Source: Rhodospirillales bacterium (GTDB lineage: Bacteria; Pseudomonadota; Alphaproteobacteria; Rhodospirillales; Casp-alpha2). Taken from it: 44,767 nucleotides of DNA. The position numbers and the translations under genes are program-made. The stretch is taken from contig JAJFII010000097.1 in the NCBI GenBank assembly GCA_021775095.1, positions 1 to 44,767 on the forward strand, in the 5' to 3' direction. Numbering within the stretch: the first letter of the stretch is position 1; every line of letters begins with the position of its first letter. Below the pieces are notes generated by a model. The model saw only the letters and a list, made by a program, of their open reading frames with translations, was not told the origin of the DNA and made no database searches. Shown in pieces: positions 1-7,751 of this stretch.

Positions 1-714
1 GGCCAAGCAATGATCAAAGCTCGCGACATAACCCCTGACAGGCGCAATCTGAGGGCGTCACACACCAAACCAACGTCATCAAGACGCCCTCACGCCCGGC
101 CAAACCCACCTCACAACCTTCAAAACCCCATAGGCCGTGCTTGCTGAAATACTGAGCCCAAACCTCCCGCAGTTTCCTCCCCTGAGGCTTGTCCGACACC
201 TGCCGTCCGTGCCCGCGGCTGTCACTGAGATACGGCAGATGTCCGACAACCCTTAACAGGAGAAGACGCGCAGACGATGTCCCTCTCGGGCCATGCAATG
301 GCCCTGCCGGGCAGCGGGTGCATCGTCAAGCGTTTTCGACGCAGCGCCGCACGTATCCTTCTTTGTCGGCGACCTGGACGCGCTGTCTCAGTGGTTCCAA
401 ATAGGGACGACTGATTGTAATCAAGGATTCGCTGTTTGCTGCCAAAGCAGATTTTCGAGAGACAATACGAGTTCCCCTAAGGGGTACCAATGCAAAATTG
501 ACAGAATAATAACCTGTCGTGCCCGGAGGCCCTTTTCACCATGCCGGGAATATCGTCACTTTTTATCCACACAATGGGCGCTATTCAAATCGCTTTTAAT
601 GCCTTTTTTTCTGCGCCAGAAGGCGATATTTTGGCGACGTATTTATCACTTTAGACGAATCGCCGACGGGCCCGACGTGGTCGTGCGGTATTAACAGTGT
701 TCAGGAGAATTACC
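1..714. other. Non-coding or unassigned left edge
   Basis: No convincing gene is visible in these roughly 700 bases. The open frames present on either strand have low-complexity or arginine/cysteine/proline-rich translations, no good ribosome binding site and no recognisable domain. The stretch from about 400 to 690 is more AT-rich and may carry the promoter of the small gene starting at 715, but I could not pick out a clear -35/-10 pair. Confidence 0.4.
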
Positions 715-1008
715 ATGCCAAAAGGTTACATGATCAGCGCCCATCGCAGTCCTGCCGACCCGGATAAAAGTGCCGCCTACAGAGAGTTGGCGAAGCCGGC
801 ATTGGAGGCCGAAGGAGGCCGGTTTCTGGCTGCCGGCGGCCGGGTAGTGGCCAAGGAAAACGGTGTTAACGAGCGCACGATCCTGATTGAGTTTGACAGT
901 TTCGAAGCGGCCGTCGCGGCGTTCGAGAGCGCTGCCTATCAGGAGGCACTGCGGGCCCTCGATGGCGGCGCTGACCGGGACATTCGTTTATTCGAGGGGC
1001 TTGAATAA
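715..1008 (+). CDS. DUF1330 family protein
   Basis: A small cytoplasmic protein of 97 residues with the features of the DUF1330 family (ferredoxin-like alpha/beta fold, dimeric). It opens with a short strand ending in a typical MISAHR segment, has a central GGRFLAAGGR turn and ends with a strand and helix rich in F-A-A-V-A-A-F. The ATG at 715 is chosen because AGGAGA lies 7 bases upstream; an in-frame GTG at 697 would put that ribosome binding site inside the gene. Function is unknown for the family. The next gene is a separate transcription unit with its own FNR box, so nothing links the two functionally. Confidence 0.8.
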   Translation: MPKGYMISAHRSPADPDKSAAYRELAKPALEAEGGRFLAAGGRVVAKENGVNERTILIEFDSFEAAVAAFESAAYQEALRALDGGADRDIRLFEGLE

Positions 1009-1070
1009 GACCTCCTAATCGCCGCCGGCCGATCACCTCATCACGGACTCGACCTTTCGCAATCAGAGAT

Positions 1071-1084
1071 TTGATTTGGATCAA
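1071..1084. promoter_or_regulatory. FNR/Anr-type box upstream of hemerythrin
   Basis: The 14-base site TTGATTTGGATCAA is a perfect match to the FNR-family consensus TTGAT-N4-ATCAA. Its centre (1077.5) is 41.5 bases from a start site that would lie near 1119, and GACAAT at 1107-1112 sits exactly where the -10 element of such a class II promoter should be. Site and spacing are read directly from the sequence; activation under low oxygen is inferred from the family. Confidence 0.75.
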
Positions 1085-1140
1085 TGCAACCTGTGCCCGA
1101 ACGATGGACAATTGCCTAATTACTCACCGAAGGGAATCTC

Positions 1141-1773
1141 ATGGATAGGTTTATATGGAGTGACGAATATTCAGTCGGCATCCGTTCGATCGATATGGAT
1201 CATCAGGGTCTGTTCATCGAGATGAATGACCTGAAGGATGCGGTCGAACACAACCGTGGCGACAGGATCATCGGCAATACCATCGATAATCTGGTCCGTT
1301 ATGTACACGATCACTTCGAGCGGGAAGAACGGATGATGCGGGTGTATCGGTATCCCGGGTATCGACGCCACAAAGAAGCCCATGACAAATTGGCGGGTCA
1401 GGTTTATGCCATTCAAAAACTTTATGACTGCGACGCCAGTACCGTCGATTTGGACAAAATGGTAGAATTTCTCAGAGGCTGGTTAATGCGCCATATTCTT
1501 GGCAGCGACATGGATTACGCGCCTTATTTAAAAGGAACGAACCGGTTTGAAAGTGATCCGGGCGATGATGCCGAGGAGATAAGGGGGTCGCACAAGGGCA
1601 TGAAAATTGTGCGGGTGGAAGTGCCGACGGAAAAAGTCGACGATATAATACGTTTCGCGTCTTATCTGGCCGGCAATGGCCGTGGCACCGATGCTCTGGC
1701 ACCTGGTCCGGCTGCCGCACCGCCCCTTACCCTCGATGAAGCCAAATCCATTGCCGACTTTGTCCTGCGATAG
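1141..1773 (+). CDS. Bacteriohemerythrin with C-terminal extension
   Basis: An oxygen-binding non-haem diiron protein of 210 residues. The hemerythrin domain spans about residues 1-132 and keeps all expected ligands: H21, H58 and E62 (HxxxE), H77 and H81 (HxxxH), H118 and D123 (HxxxxD). Single-domain bacteriohemerythrins are usually about 130-150 residues, so the last 75 or so are an extension containing a KIVRVEVPTEK strand and a P/A-rich linker, which I do not recognise. GAAGGGA lies 5-11 bases before the ATG. The perfect FNR box 57 bases upstream suggests induction when oxygen is scarce, which fits an oxygen store or carrier for residual respiration. The ligand assignment is secure; the physiological role is inference. 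Confidence 0.92.
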   Translation: MDRFIWSDEYSVGIRSIDMDHQGLFIEMNDLKDAVEHNRGDRIIGNTIDNLVRYVHDHFEREERMMRVYRYPGYRRHKEAHDKLAGQVYAIQKLYDCDASTVDLDKMVEFLRGWLMRHILGSDMDYAPYLKGTNRFESDPGDDAEEIRGSHKGMKIVRVEVPTEKVDDIIRFASYLAGNGRGTDALAPGPAAAPPLTLDEAKSIADFVLR

Positions 1774-1874
1774 GGTAACGCGTTGACGTGTTTTGCGTTT
1801 GTTTAACAATGCCGCCAACAACGCATTTAAATAAATCTAGTTGCCTTTGGCCCGCTCGCGCGCTTCCGGGTCGC

Positions 1875-2888
1875 TTAGCGGACGTTGAGAACCGACGTTT
1901 TCGCCGCGCCCATGACATTGAAAGCCACACTGCTGACGACAAATCGTTTGAACCAGTTTTTCCCGGAATCAGCAACGGCAATCACCGAAAATTCTTCACT
2001 GGCTTTGATGATTTGCTCGGTTGGATCACCAATTCCGATCTGTGTATCATCAACCTCAATACCTGATTTCGCCAAAATTTGCGTGGCTTTTTCCAGGACT
2101 CGGGCAGCCTTGCGCCGGTCTTCTTCCTGGCGGGCCACGGTAAACAGGGTAATGGCGAGATCGCTATGTTTGGCCAGAACGGCGACACGGACCATGGAAG
2201 CGAGGGAATGTTTGGTTCCGTCGGTGCAGATCAAATATCCTTTGCCGTCGTCGTTTCCCTCGGTTCTCGGTCGGGCGACCAGGACCGAACAAGGCGCCAG
2301 CATGGCAACTTTTTGCGCCACACCGGCATTGAAAAAGGATCTGAATTCGCCACGCCATCGGCTTGGGTTGCCCATGATCAGAAGGTTGTAGGGGCCCAAT
2401 TCGTACTGATCGAGAATGCCGCTGGCCGGGTCCGGTGCCGTTTTCAGTTTTAAGACTATACTTTTGCCGCTCTTATGGTGATATTCCACCTTGTTGTCGC
2501 CCAAGGGGTCGCCCCAGGTGTCCGTATGGCTGCTGACCACGGTCCAGGATTTTTTAAGGTCCTTTTCACCAACCAGCATTTCCAAACCCTTTTTCAGGTA
2601 CCGGATGCCCGGCAGTTCCAAGCCCCAATCCAGTAAGTTTTCGCGGGCGACACGCACCTGAAGACCTCCGGAACGTAGACCCTGGTCGATCGGCCGTACG
2701 TACAACAGGATGATGTCGCAATCGTCACTATGGCCAATTTTGGAAGCAAAACGCAGGCCTTCGTAGGACTCGTCAGAACCGTCGAGGCAGACCAGCATGC
2801 GGAACCGGGACCGTCGGCGTTTTTGCATGGCTGCCAGATCCGCCAGAAACTCGGCGTCATCTTTGACTTTTTTAATGCCGAAAATCAT
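1875..2888 (-). CDS. Tandem universal stress protein (UspA family)
   Basis: A cytoplasmic protein of 337 residues with two universal stress protein domains. The first begins around residue 28 with the strand FRMLVCLDGSDES and ends with a nucleotide-loop-like segment LLIMGNPSRW followed by PCSVLVARP. The second begins with the strand YLICTDGTKHS and ends in the short TSVLNVR strand. Start is the ATG whose complement is at 2886-2888, behind a strong GGAGGAA; the frame remains open upstream only because it overlaps the transporter gene. It lies 23 bases downstream of the SLC13 transporter gene and is very likely co-transcribed. Usp proteins fused to or paired with transporters are thought to modulate them by nucleotide binding; that role here is inference. 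Confidence 0.85.
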   Translation of the reverse strand: MIFGIKKVKDDAEFLADLAAMQKRRRSRFRMLVCLDGSDESYEGLRFASKIGHSDDCDIILLYVRPIDQGLRSGGLQVRVARENLLDWGLELPGIRYLKKGLEMLVGEKDLKKSWTVVSSHTDTWGDPLGDNKVEYHHKSGKSIVLKLKTAPDPASGILDQYELGPYNLLIMGNPSRWRGEFRSFFNAGVAQKVAMLAPCSVLVARPRTEGNDDGKGYLICTDGTKHSLASMVRVAVLAKHSDLAITLFTVARQEEDRRKAARVLEKATQILAKSGIEVDDTQIGIGDPTEQIIKASEEFSVIAVADSGKNWFKRFVVSSVAFNVMGAAKTSVLNVR

Positions 2889-2911
2889 AGGCGTCAGGGT
2901 TCCTCCAGGAC

Positions 2912-4453
2912 TTAATTGGCCAACAGCGGCCAATAAAAAGTTGCCGCCAACATCATCATGATTATCGACATGACCACCATGCGCCATCCGACCACCAGAA
3001 AATCCGTGGTTTTTAAATAACCCGACGCATAAACGATGGTACAGGCGGGGGTGCCGACCACGGTTAAATAGGCAAATGCCGAAGAGACGGCGGTGATAAA
3101 ACCGAGCACAATGGGGCTCTCGCCGGCGACCACGGCCATCTTTAAGACAATGGGTCCCAACACGGCAACCGCTGCCCCATTGGACATGGTATTGGTGACG
3201 ATGGTGGTTAAAGCCGAGACCGCGGCCCACAAGCCGATGCCGGCATCGGCACCGAGTGGGGCGAGCACCGCCAGGAAGGTTTCGGCGATCCATTGCGCCG
3301 CACCGGTGTCCTTCATTTGCACACCGAGCGATATGGCCGACGCATACAATAAAACAACACCCCAGTTAACGCCGGAGTTGACATCGTCCCATTTAACCAG
3401 ACCGGCAATCAGGAAGATGGCGGCACCGGTAACGGCGATCGTACCCATTCCGAAATCACTGGACAGGAAAATCCAACCGACCAGGATCAGGCCGAATATC
3501 CCAATGGCCAGCCAGCCACTGGGTCGCATGGGGCCTTCAATAATGATCTGCTGGCGCAACTTGGCGACCGCCCGGTTCAAGTGTCGGTATTCCGGTTTGA
3601 AGGTTTTTAACAAAATAAAAGTGACGAACGGCAACTGGATCAAGAACACCGGATAGGCATAGGCCATCCAGGAGACATAATCGATGAGGAATTTGCGGGT
3701 TTCCGGATTTAAAGGGTCATAAAAGAATTCTTTCCAATATCCGATCATGATGGCGTTCCTGGCACCACCCGACGGGGTACCGATACCGGCAACGGAGCAA
3801 CCGTAGGAAATAGAAAACAATAAAACGGCGGCCAGACATCGGACTTTTTTCGGATCCTTTGACGTCAGGGTGATCAGGGTGATGCCAACGGGTAACATCA
3901 TGGCAGCGACCGTATGTTCCCCGACAAACGACGCAAGAACGCCCGAGACCAAGGAAATGCCAAAGCAGATCCGTGAAGTTCGGGTCCCGGTCACCCGGAC
4001 AATGAGCCAGGCAATGCGTTTGTCGAGTTTTTGTTTAACCACGGCGACAGCCAACATCAACGAACCCATAATGAACAATACGGAATCCGTCATCAGGGTT
4101 TTTGCCACCGACGTTGACTCCAGCCCGAGCAGGAAAACCTGACCAACGATGATCAGCAAGGCCACGGTCGGCAGGGGGACCGGTTCAGTGACGAACAGGA
4201 TGGTCGCCACCACCGACATGGTCAGGACAATTTGACCCTCGCGGGTCAATCCGTCGGGTTGCGGCATGGTCAGCAGGGCTAAACCAACGGCCATGGCAAC
4301 AAAGAACCAGCGTTTCTCCCAAAAATAATAAAAATTGATTTGCGAACGAACGACCAGCAGATGCTGGTAACCGCGGCGACGGGCGACGATTGACCAGGGG
4401 TCGTCGGGTTCATGCGCACGCAGGCTGTCCTTGACGAGATTAACCGTCGTCAT
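2912..4453 (-). CDS. SLC13/DASS family anion or dicarboxylate transporter
   Basis: An inner-membrane transporter of 513 residues with about a dozen hydrophobic segments. It belongs to the divalent anion:Na+ symporter (SLC13/CitT) group: re-entrant hairpin motifs are at residues 178-187 (GEHTVAAMML) and 420-427 (TNTMSNGA), and the GIGTPSGG loop is near residue 223. In characterised members both hairpin tips carry Ser-Asn-Thr; here the first tip reads Glu-His-Thr, so the sodium or substrate site is probably altered. A cytoplasmic N-terminal tail of about 50 residues precedes the first helix. GGAG precedes the ATG at a good distance. The substrate cannot be read from sequence; sulfate, dicarboxylates or another oxyanion are possible. 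Followed by the Usp gene in an apparent two-gene operon. Confidence 0.85.
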   Translation of the reverse strand: MTTVNLVKDSLRAHEPDDPWSIVARRRGYQHLLVVRSQINFYYFWEKRWFFVAMAVGLALLTMPQPDGLTREGQIVLTMSVVATILFVTEPVPLPTVALLIIVGQVFLLGLESTSVAKTLMTDSVLFIMGSLMLAVAVVKQKLDKRIAWLIVRVTGTRTSRICFGISLVSGVLASFVGEHTVAAMMLPVGITLITLTSKDPKKVRCLAAVLLFSISYGCSVAGIGTPSGGARNAIMIGYWKEFFYDPLNPETRKFLIDYVSWMAYAYPVFLIQLPFVTFILLKTFKPEYRHLNRAVAKLRQQIIIEGPMRPSGWLAIGIFGLILVGWIFLSSDFGMGTIAVTGAAIFLIAGLVKWDDVNSGVNWGVVLLYASAISLGVQMKDTGAAQWIAETFLAVLAPLGADAGIGLWAAVSALTTIVTNTMSNGAAVAVLGPIVLKMAVVAGESPIVLGFITAVSSAFAYLTVVGTPACTIVYASGYLKTTDFLVVGWRMVVMSIIMMMLAATFYWPLLAN

Positions 4454-4834
4454 CCTGCGTCTCCTTTATTGTCCGTGTTCCCAGCCTGTACCATTAAAAA
4501 TCAGTGTATCAAACTCCGGCGGTTAGCAGAACCGTTTTTATTCAACCTTGGCTTCGGGCAACGGGCATTTTTTTTAACGGCTATCGATGGATGACTGGGG
4601 CTTTTCAAAGGGCTCCAATGCATTCGCAATGGTACCCTTTTCATTTATAGATCGTTACAAAAAAAGGCCATCCTTGTGAGTTCAACCTGTAAAATGCAGC
4701 GCTTTTTTATCCTCTTCTGTTTGTATATTTGTTTTTAATCCTGCCGTTCCCGGCCGGACCGTATCAATTTTGTTTGGACGCTGATCGGGAGTAGGATCGG
4801 GCAAACAACCGCGTTTGGAAGGGGCCTAGTTTGG
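4454..4834. other. Intergenic region upstream of SLC13 gene
   Basis: About 380 bases without a credible gene, between the start of the minus-strand transporter gene and the end of the minus-strand hydrolase gene. It holds the transporter's ribosome binding site and presumably its promoter. It contains several T- and A-runs (around 4568-4575 and 4659-4667) but no clear hairpin-plus-T-run terminator and no FNR box. Confidence 0.4.
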
Positions 4835-5674
4835 TCAGGCCGCCAACTGTCCGCTGGACGTCATAACCTGCCTGAGGTGCGCATCAATGGCAGCGTTCAC
4901 TTGAACGGGATGGCTCACCGGCACCATGTGGCCGGCACCCTTAATCCCGTGCCAACGGGAGCCCGGTATTAACTGGTTGAGCCGTTGGGCAATATAGCGG
5001 GTCGGTTCAGGAGAAAGGGTGCCGCTTAAAATCAAAGTTGGGGCCCCTATACTCTTATAGGCATTTGCCTGCGTTGGTTCAGTTAGGACCGCCTGAAAAT
5101 CCTGACAGACTTTTACCATCATTTTTGAAATCGCTTGCTTTGTCGCAACTTTAAGACCGACCCAGGTGCCCTTACCGTTCCAATAATCGACAAACCGGCG
5201 GGCGGCAACCAATGGAAATCCGCTGATCACCGAAACTTCGATATCGCTGGCAAGAGATCCAATTTCCCGCGCCGCTTCTCCGCGGGCCATTTCACCAGCG
5301 AAGAGGAGATGAAAGGCGACAGGTTCGATCAGGCACAGGCTTTTTATCCTACCTGGGAATCTTAAAGCCGTATGAAGCGCGATCGCGCCGCCATAGGAAT
5401 GGCCGACCAAATGGACAGGGTGATCGAGGGTTTCAAAAACCGCCGAAACGATCTCTAACTCGTCATCCAAGGTCAGTGCACGACGGTGGTGCCACGCGCC
5501 CATATTTCCGTACCCGTAAAGGTCGGGGGCAATGACATGGAAGCGATCTGAATAATGTTCAAACGGCTTACGCCATTGTGCGCTTGAGCCCGTTGAACAG
5601 TGCAGGAAGACAAGCGTCCCATTGGCTGACATCGGATCGCCCTGTTCTTTGATCGATATATTCGTCCGGTTCAC
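4835..5674 (-). CDS. Alpha/beta hydrolase
   Basis: A cytoplasmic serine hydrolase of 279 residues with the alpha/beta-hydrolase fold. The oxyanion-hole strand LVFLHCSTGS is at residues 21-30, the nucleophile elbow GHSYGG puts the catalytic serine at S93, and the catalytic histidine is H249 in GAGHMVP. The acid residue is not obvious; the usual late loop reads SGTLSPEP. The start is a GTG at 5674 with GAGGTG nearby upstream; an internal ATG at residue 15 also makes a full domain and cannot be excluded. The gene lies 104 bases downstream of the diiron oxygenase-like gene on the same strand, so they may form one unit. Substrate unknown: esters, lactones or ring-cleavage products are all possible. 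Confidence 0.85.
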   Translation of the reverse strand: MNRTNISIKEQGDPMSANGTLVFLHCSTGSSAQWRKPFEHYSDRFHVIAPDLYGYGNMGAWHHRRALTLDDELEIVSAVFETLDHPVHLVGHSYGGAIALHTALRFPGRIKSLCLIEPVAFHLLFAGEMARGEAAREIGSLASDIEVSVISGFPLVAARRFVDYWNGKGTWVGLKVATKQAISKMMVKVCQDFQAVLTEPTQANAYKSIGAPTLILSGTLSPEPTRYIAQRLNQLIPGSRWHGIKGAGHMVPVSHPVQVNAAIDAHLRQVMTSSGQLAA

Positions 5675-5778
5675 GTGATTTCACCTCGTACAAATGATTT
5701 GAATGTCCTTGCGCTTGAATTCTTGTATTCGTAAGCTTACGGACAAACAGAATTGCATGAAATTAGTGCGTCCTAACC

Positions 5779-6720
5779 CTAAGTCATCGACGCAAGCGCC
5801 GCGTTTATTTGCTCGCCGTGTGCGCCTGTTATCATGCCGCCCAGAACTTTTGCGAACTGCGGATGTTGCGCGCCGGAGAAAATGTATTGCCAACGATAGG
5901 CTTTCAGTACATTGGCTTTGATCTCCTGGCCTTCCTCATCGCCAATCACGCGCCCATTGGTATTGCAGAAATATTCCGCATCAGCGGCCGCCTGCACTTG
6001 AAGAATCCGATCAACAGCACAAGCCAGTTCGATGAAGTCATTTACCGCAGCATCCCGTTCGACACCGCTCAACTTTGCATCCTCACGTTGCCATTCCAAC
6101 TCGTCCAGGATCGCGTGCTGGCTTTCTTCTAACCAGTGATAATGAAAAATATCCTTGAACAGGGGTGACAGTTCTTCATTGGTCTCAATGCTTTGGCGAT
6201 AGTGTGACTGCGTGAACAGTTCAATCAGTAAGGTTAAAGCCAACACAGACCACGTGCATTTTCCAAGCACGGTTTGGGCCACCGGATTGGCTTGCGGGAT
6301 AAACCGATACCCCATGGGCATCGCCACGGCGATCATAATCTCGACCCGGCGAAACAGGTCCTGATGTTTTTCTTCTTCCTCGCCAAATCGGACAAGGGCT
6401 TCAACTTTTATCTGATCATCCGAACCATGGTGGCCACTCAATTGGATAACTTTTGCATGGATAAAACGCTCGACCAAACCAAACATATTGGCGTAGGTCC
6501 GGCCCTGTATTTGGCTGAGGTATCGTTTTTCGCCGGTGTTGAGGCTGGTGAAAGTATGGGCTTTGGATAATCCATCGGGGAGAAATTTATGGTTCAAATC
6601 GAACCGTCGATTTTTCAAAACATCTCTGTCTATATCCCAACACACTCGTTTTGATGCGTTGATGCAACGGCGATATCGGTCCGACTCGGAAATCAGTTGC
6701 GGTGTCTTCATCTGGTTCAT
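5779..6720 (-). CDS. AurF-like diiron oxygenase/oxidase (ferritin-like)
   Basis: A 313-residue helical protein that I assign to the AurF-type diiron family from the metal ligands. Candidate ligands E84, E116 and H119 (ExxH), E167, and H195, E199 and H202 (HxxxExxH) reproduce the seven-ligand set of AurF (three His, four Glu), with matching order and similar spacing. Family members oxidise amines or hydroxylate substrates using O2. No signal peptide is visible. GGAG lies about 8 bases before the ATG. The neighbouring alpha/beta hydrolase on the same strand may process the product. The region around E114-E117 is a run of four glutamates, so E116 is picked by spacing to H119. Fold assignment is fairly firm; reaction and substrate are unknown. 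Confidence 0.72.
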   Translation of the reverse strand: MNQMKTPQLISESDRYRRCINASKRVCWDIDRDVLKNRRFDLNHKFLPDGLSKAHTFTSLNTGEKRYLSQIQGRTYANMFGLVERFIHAKVIQLSGHHGSDDQIKVEALVRFGEEEEKHQDLFRRVEIMIAVAMPMGYRFIPQANPVAQTVLGKCTWSVLALTLLIELFTQSHYRQSIETNEELSPLFKDIFHYHWLEESQHAILDELEWQREDAKLSGVERDAAVNDFIELACAVDRILQVQAAADAEYFCNTNGRVIGDEEGQEIKANVLKAYRWQYIFSGAQHPQFAKVLGGMITGAHGEQINAALASMT

Positions 6721-7006
6721 ATGACTTCTCCAATGATAAATATTTGCGGCGAATTAGTGAGTTCTGGCGATCCCCGCACGAGATCCGGAACCGCCTTGAC
6801 GCCCTTTATAGAGAACCCATGTTTCAAACAGATATCAGCCAACTCCGTTTTTTGTTTCAACCGTTTCAAATAATTAATTTTTGTATGTCGATAGAACAGT
6901 CAGATAACTGGGGGGCCGGACTGGCCGAGGCATATTTCATACCCGCCGCCAGAAACCGTAGGCGCACACGCCCACGTCAGAAAACAGACAAGCCTCTGCC
7001 AAACGT

Positions 7007-7732
7007 TCAAATGCCATCGGGCACAAACATATACCCGATGCCGCGAACTGTTTTGATGATCTGAGGTTTGCTTGGATCCTGTTCAATTTTCCGCCTGATC
7101 CGCGCTATACGAATGTCAATACTTCGATCATAGGGATCCCATTCGCGGTTATGGGCCATCTCGAGAATTTGATCCCGTGACAGGACCCGGTTGGGACTGG
7201 CCGAAAAGACCTGCAACAAATCGAATTCCATGGCGGTAATTGATACTTCGGTACCATTTTCATCAAATAATTTGTGCGCTTTAAAATCAAGAACACATCG
7301 ACCGAACCAAATGCGTTCAGACGTTTTGGATGTAACTACAGATGTTGCACCGCCCGTCCGATATCTGCGCAACACCGCTTTTGATCGGGCCAGGAGTTCT
7401 CTCATGTCTACCGGTTTTGGCAGATAATCATCGGCCCCCATCTCGAGGCCAATAATTCGATCAACCACTTCACCGGCTGCCGTTAACATGATTATGCAAA
7501 GGCTGAAATTAGCGCGGAGATACCGGGCCAGGGACAATCCGTCCTCGCCAGGCATATTGATATCAAGAATAACCAAATCGATGTTCTGATTATCGTCGTC
7601 AACAATTTTACGTAATGCCTCGCCGCAGTCCGCAACACTGACGCGAAATCCTTTCAGCGACAAATATTCACAAAGCGTATCGCGGATATCCGGTTCGTCG
7701 TCAACAACAACAATGTGAGTAGGATCTGTCAT
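7007..7732 (-). CDS. OmpR/PhoB-family response regulator
   Basis: A two-component DNA-binding regulator of 241 residues. The receiver domain covers roughly residues 5-120 with the acidic pair D11/D12, the phospho-acceptor D57 in VILDINMPG, the LTAAG switch and the KPVDM lysine. The winged-helix effector domain follows from about residue 140 to the end and finishes with the typical RGIGYMF hairpin. It starts 19 bases after the hybrid histidine kinase gene, so the two are co-transcribed and very probably partners. Its target genes are unknown; the iodate-reductase-like operon starts about 4 kb away on the other strand and is one candidate. Assignment to the family is secure. Confidence 0.95.
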   Translation of the reverse strand: MTDPTHIVVVDDEPDIRDTLCEYLSLKGFRVSVADCGEALRKIVDDDNQNIDLVILDINMPGEDGLSLARYLRANFSLCIIMLTAAGEVVDRIIGLEMGADDYLPKPVDMRELLARSKAVLRRYRTGGATSVVTSKTSERIWFGRCVLDFKAHKLFDENGTEVSITAMEFDLLQVFSASPNRVLSRDQILEMAHNREWDPYDRSIDIRIARIRRKIEQDPSKPQIIKTVRGIGYMFVPDGI

Positions 7733-7751
7733 TTACCATTCAACATTTATA

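Noticed and set aside
293-694. Open frame of 133 codons at the left edge
   Set aside because: Composition rich in Arg, Cys and Ser, no ribosome binding site, no domain, and it ends just before the real DUF1330 gene.
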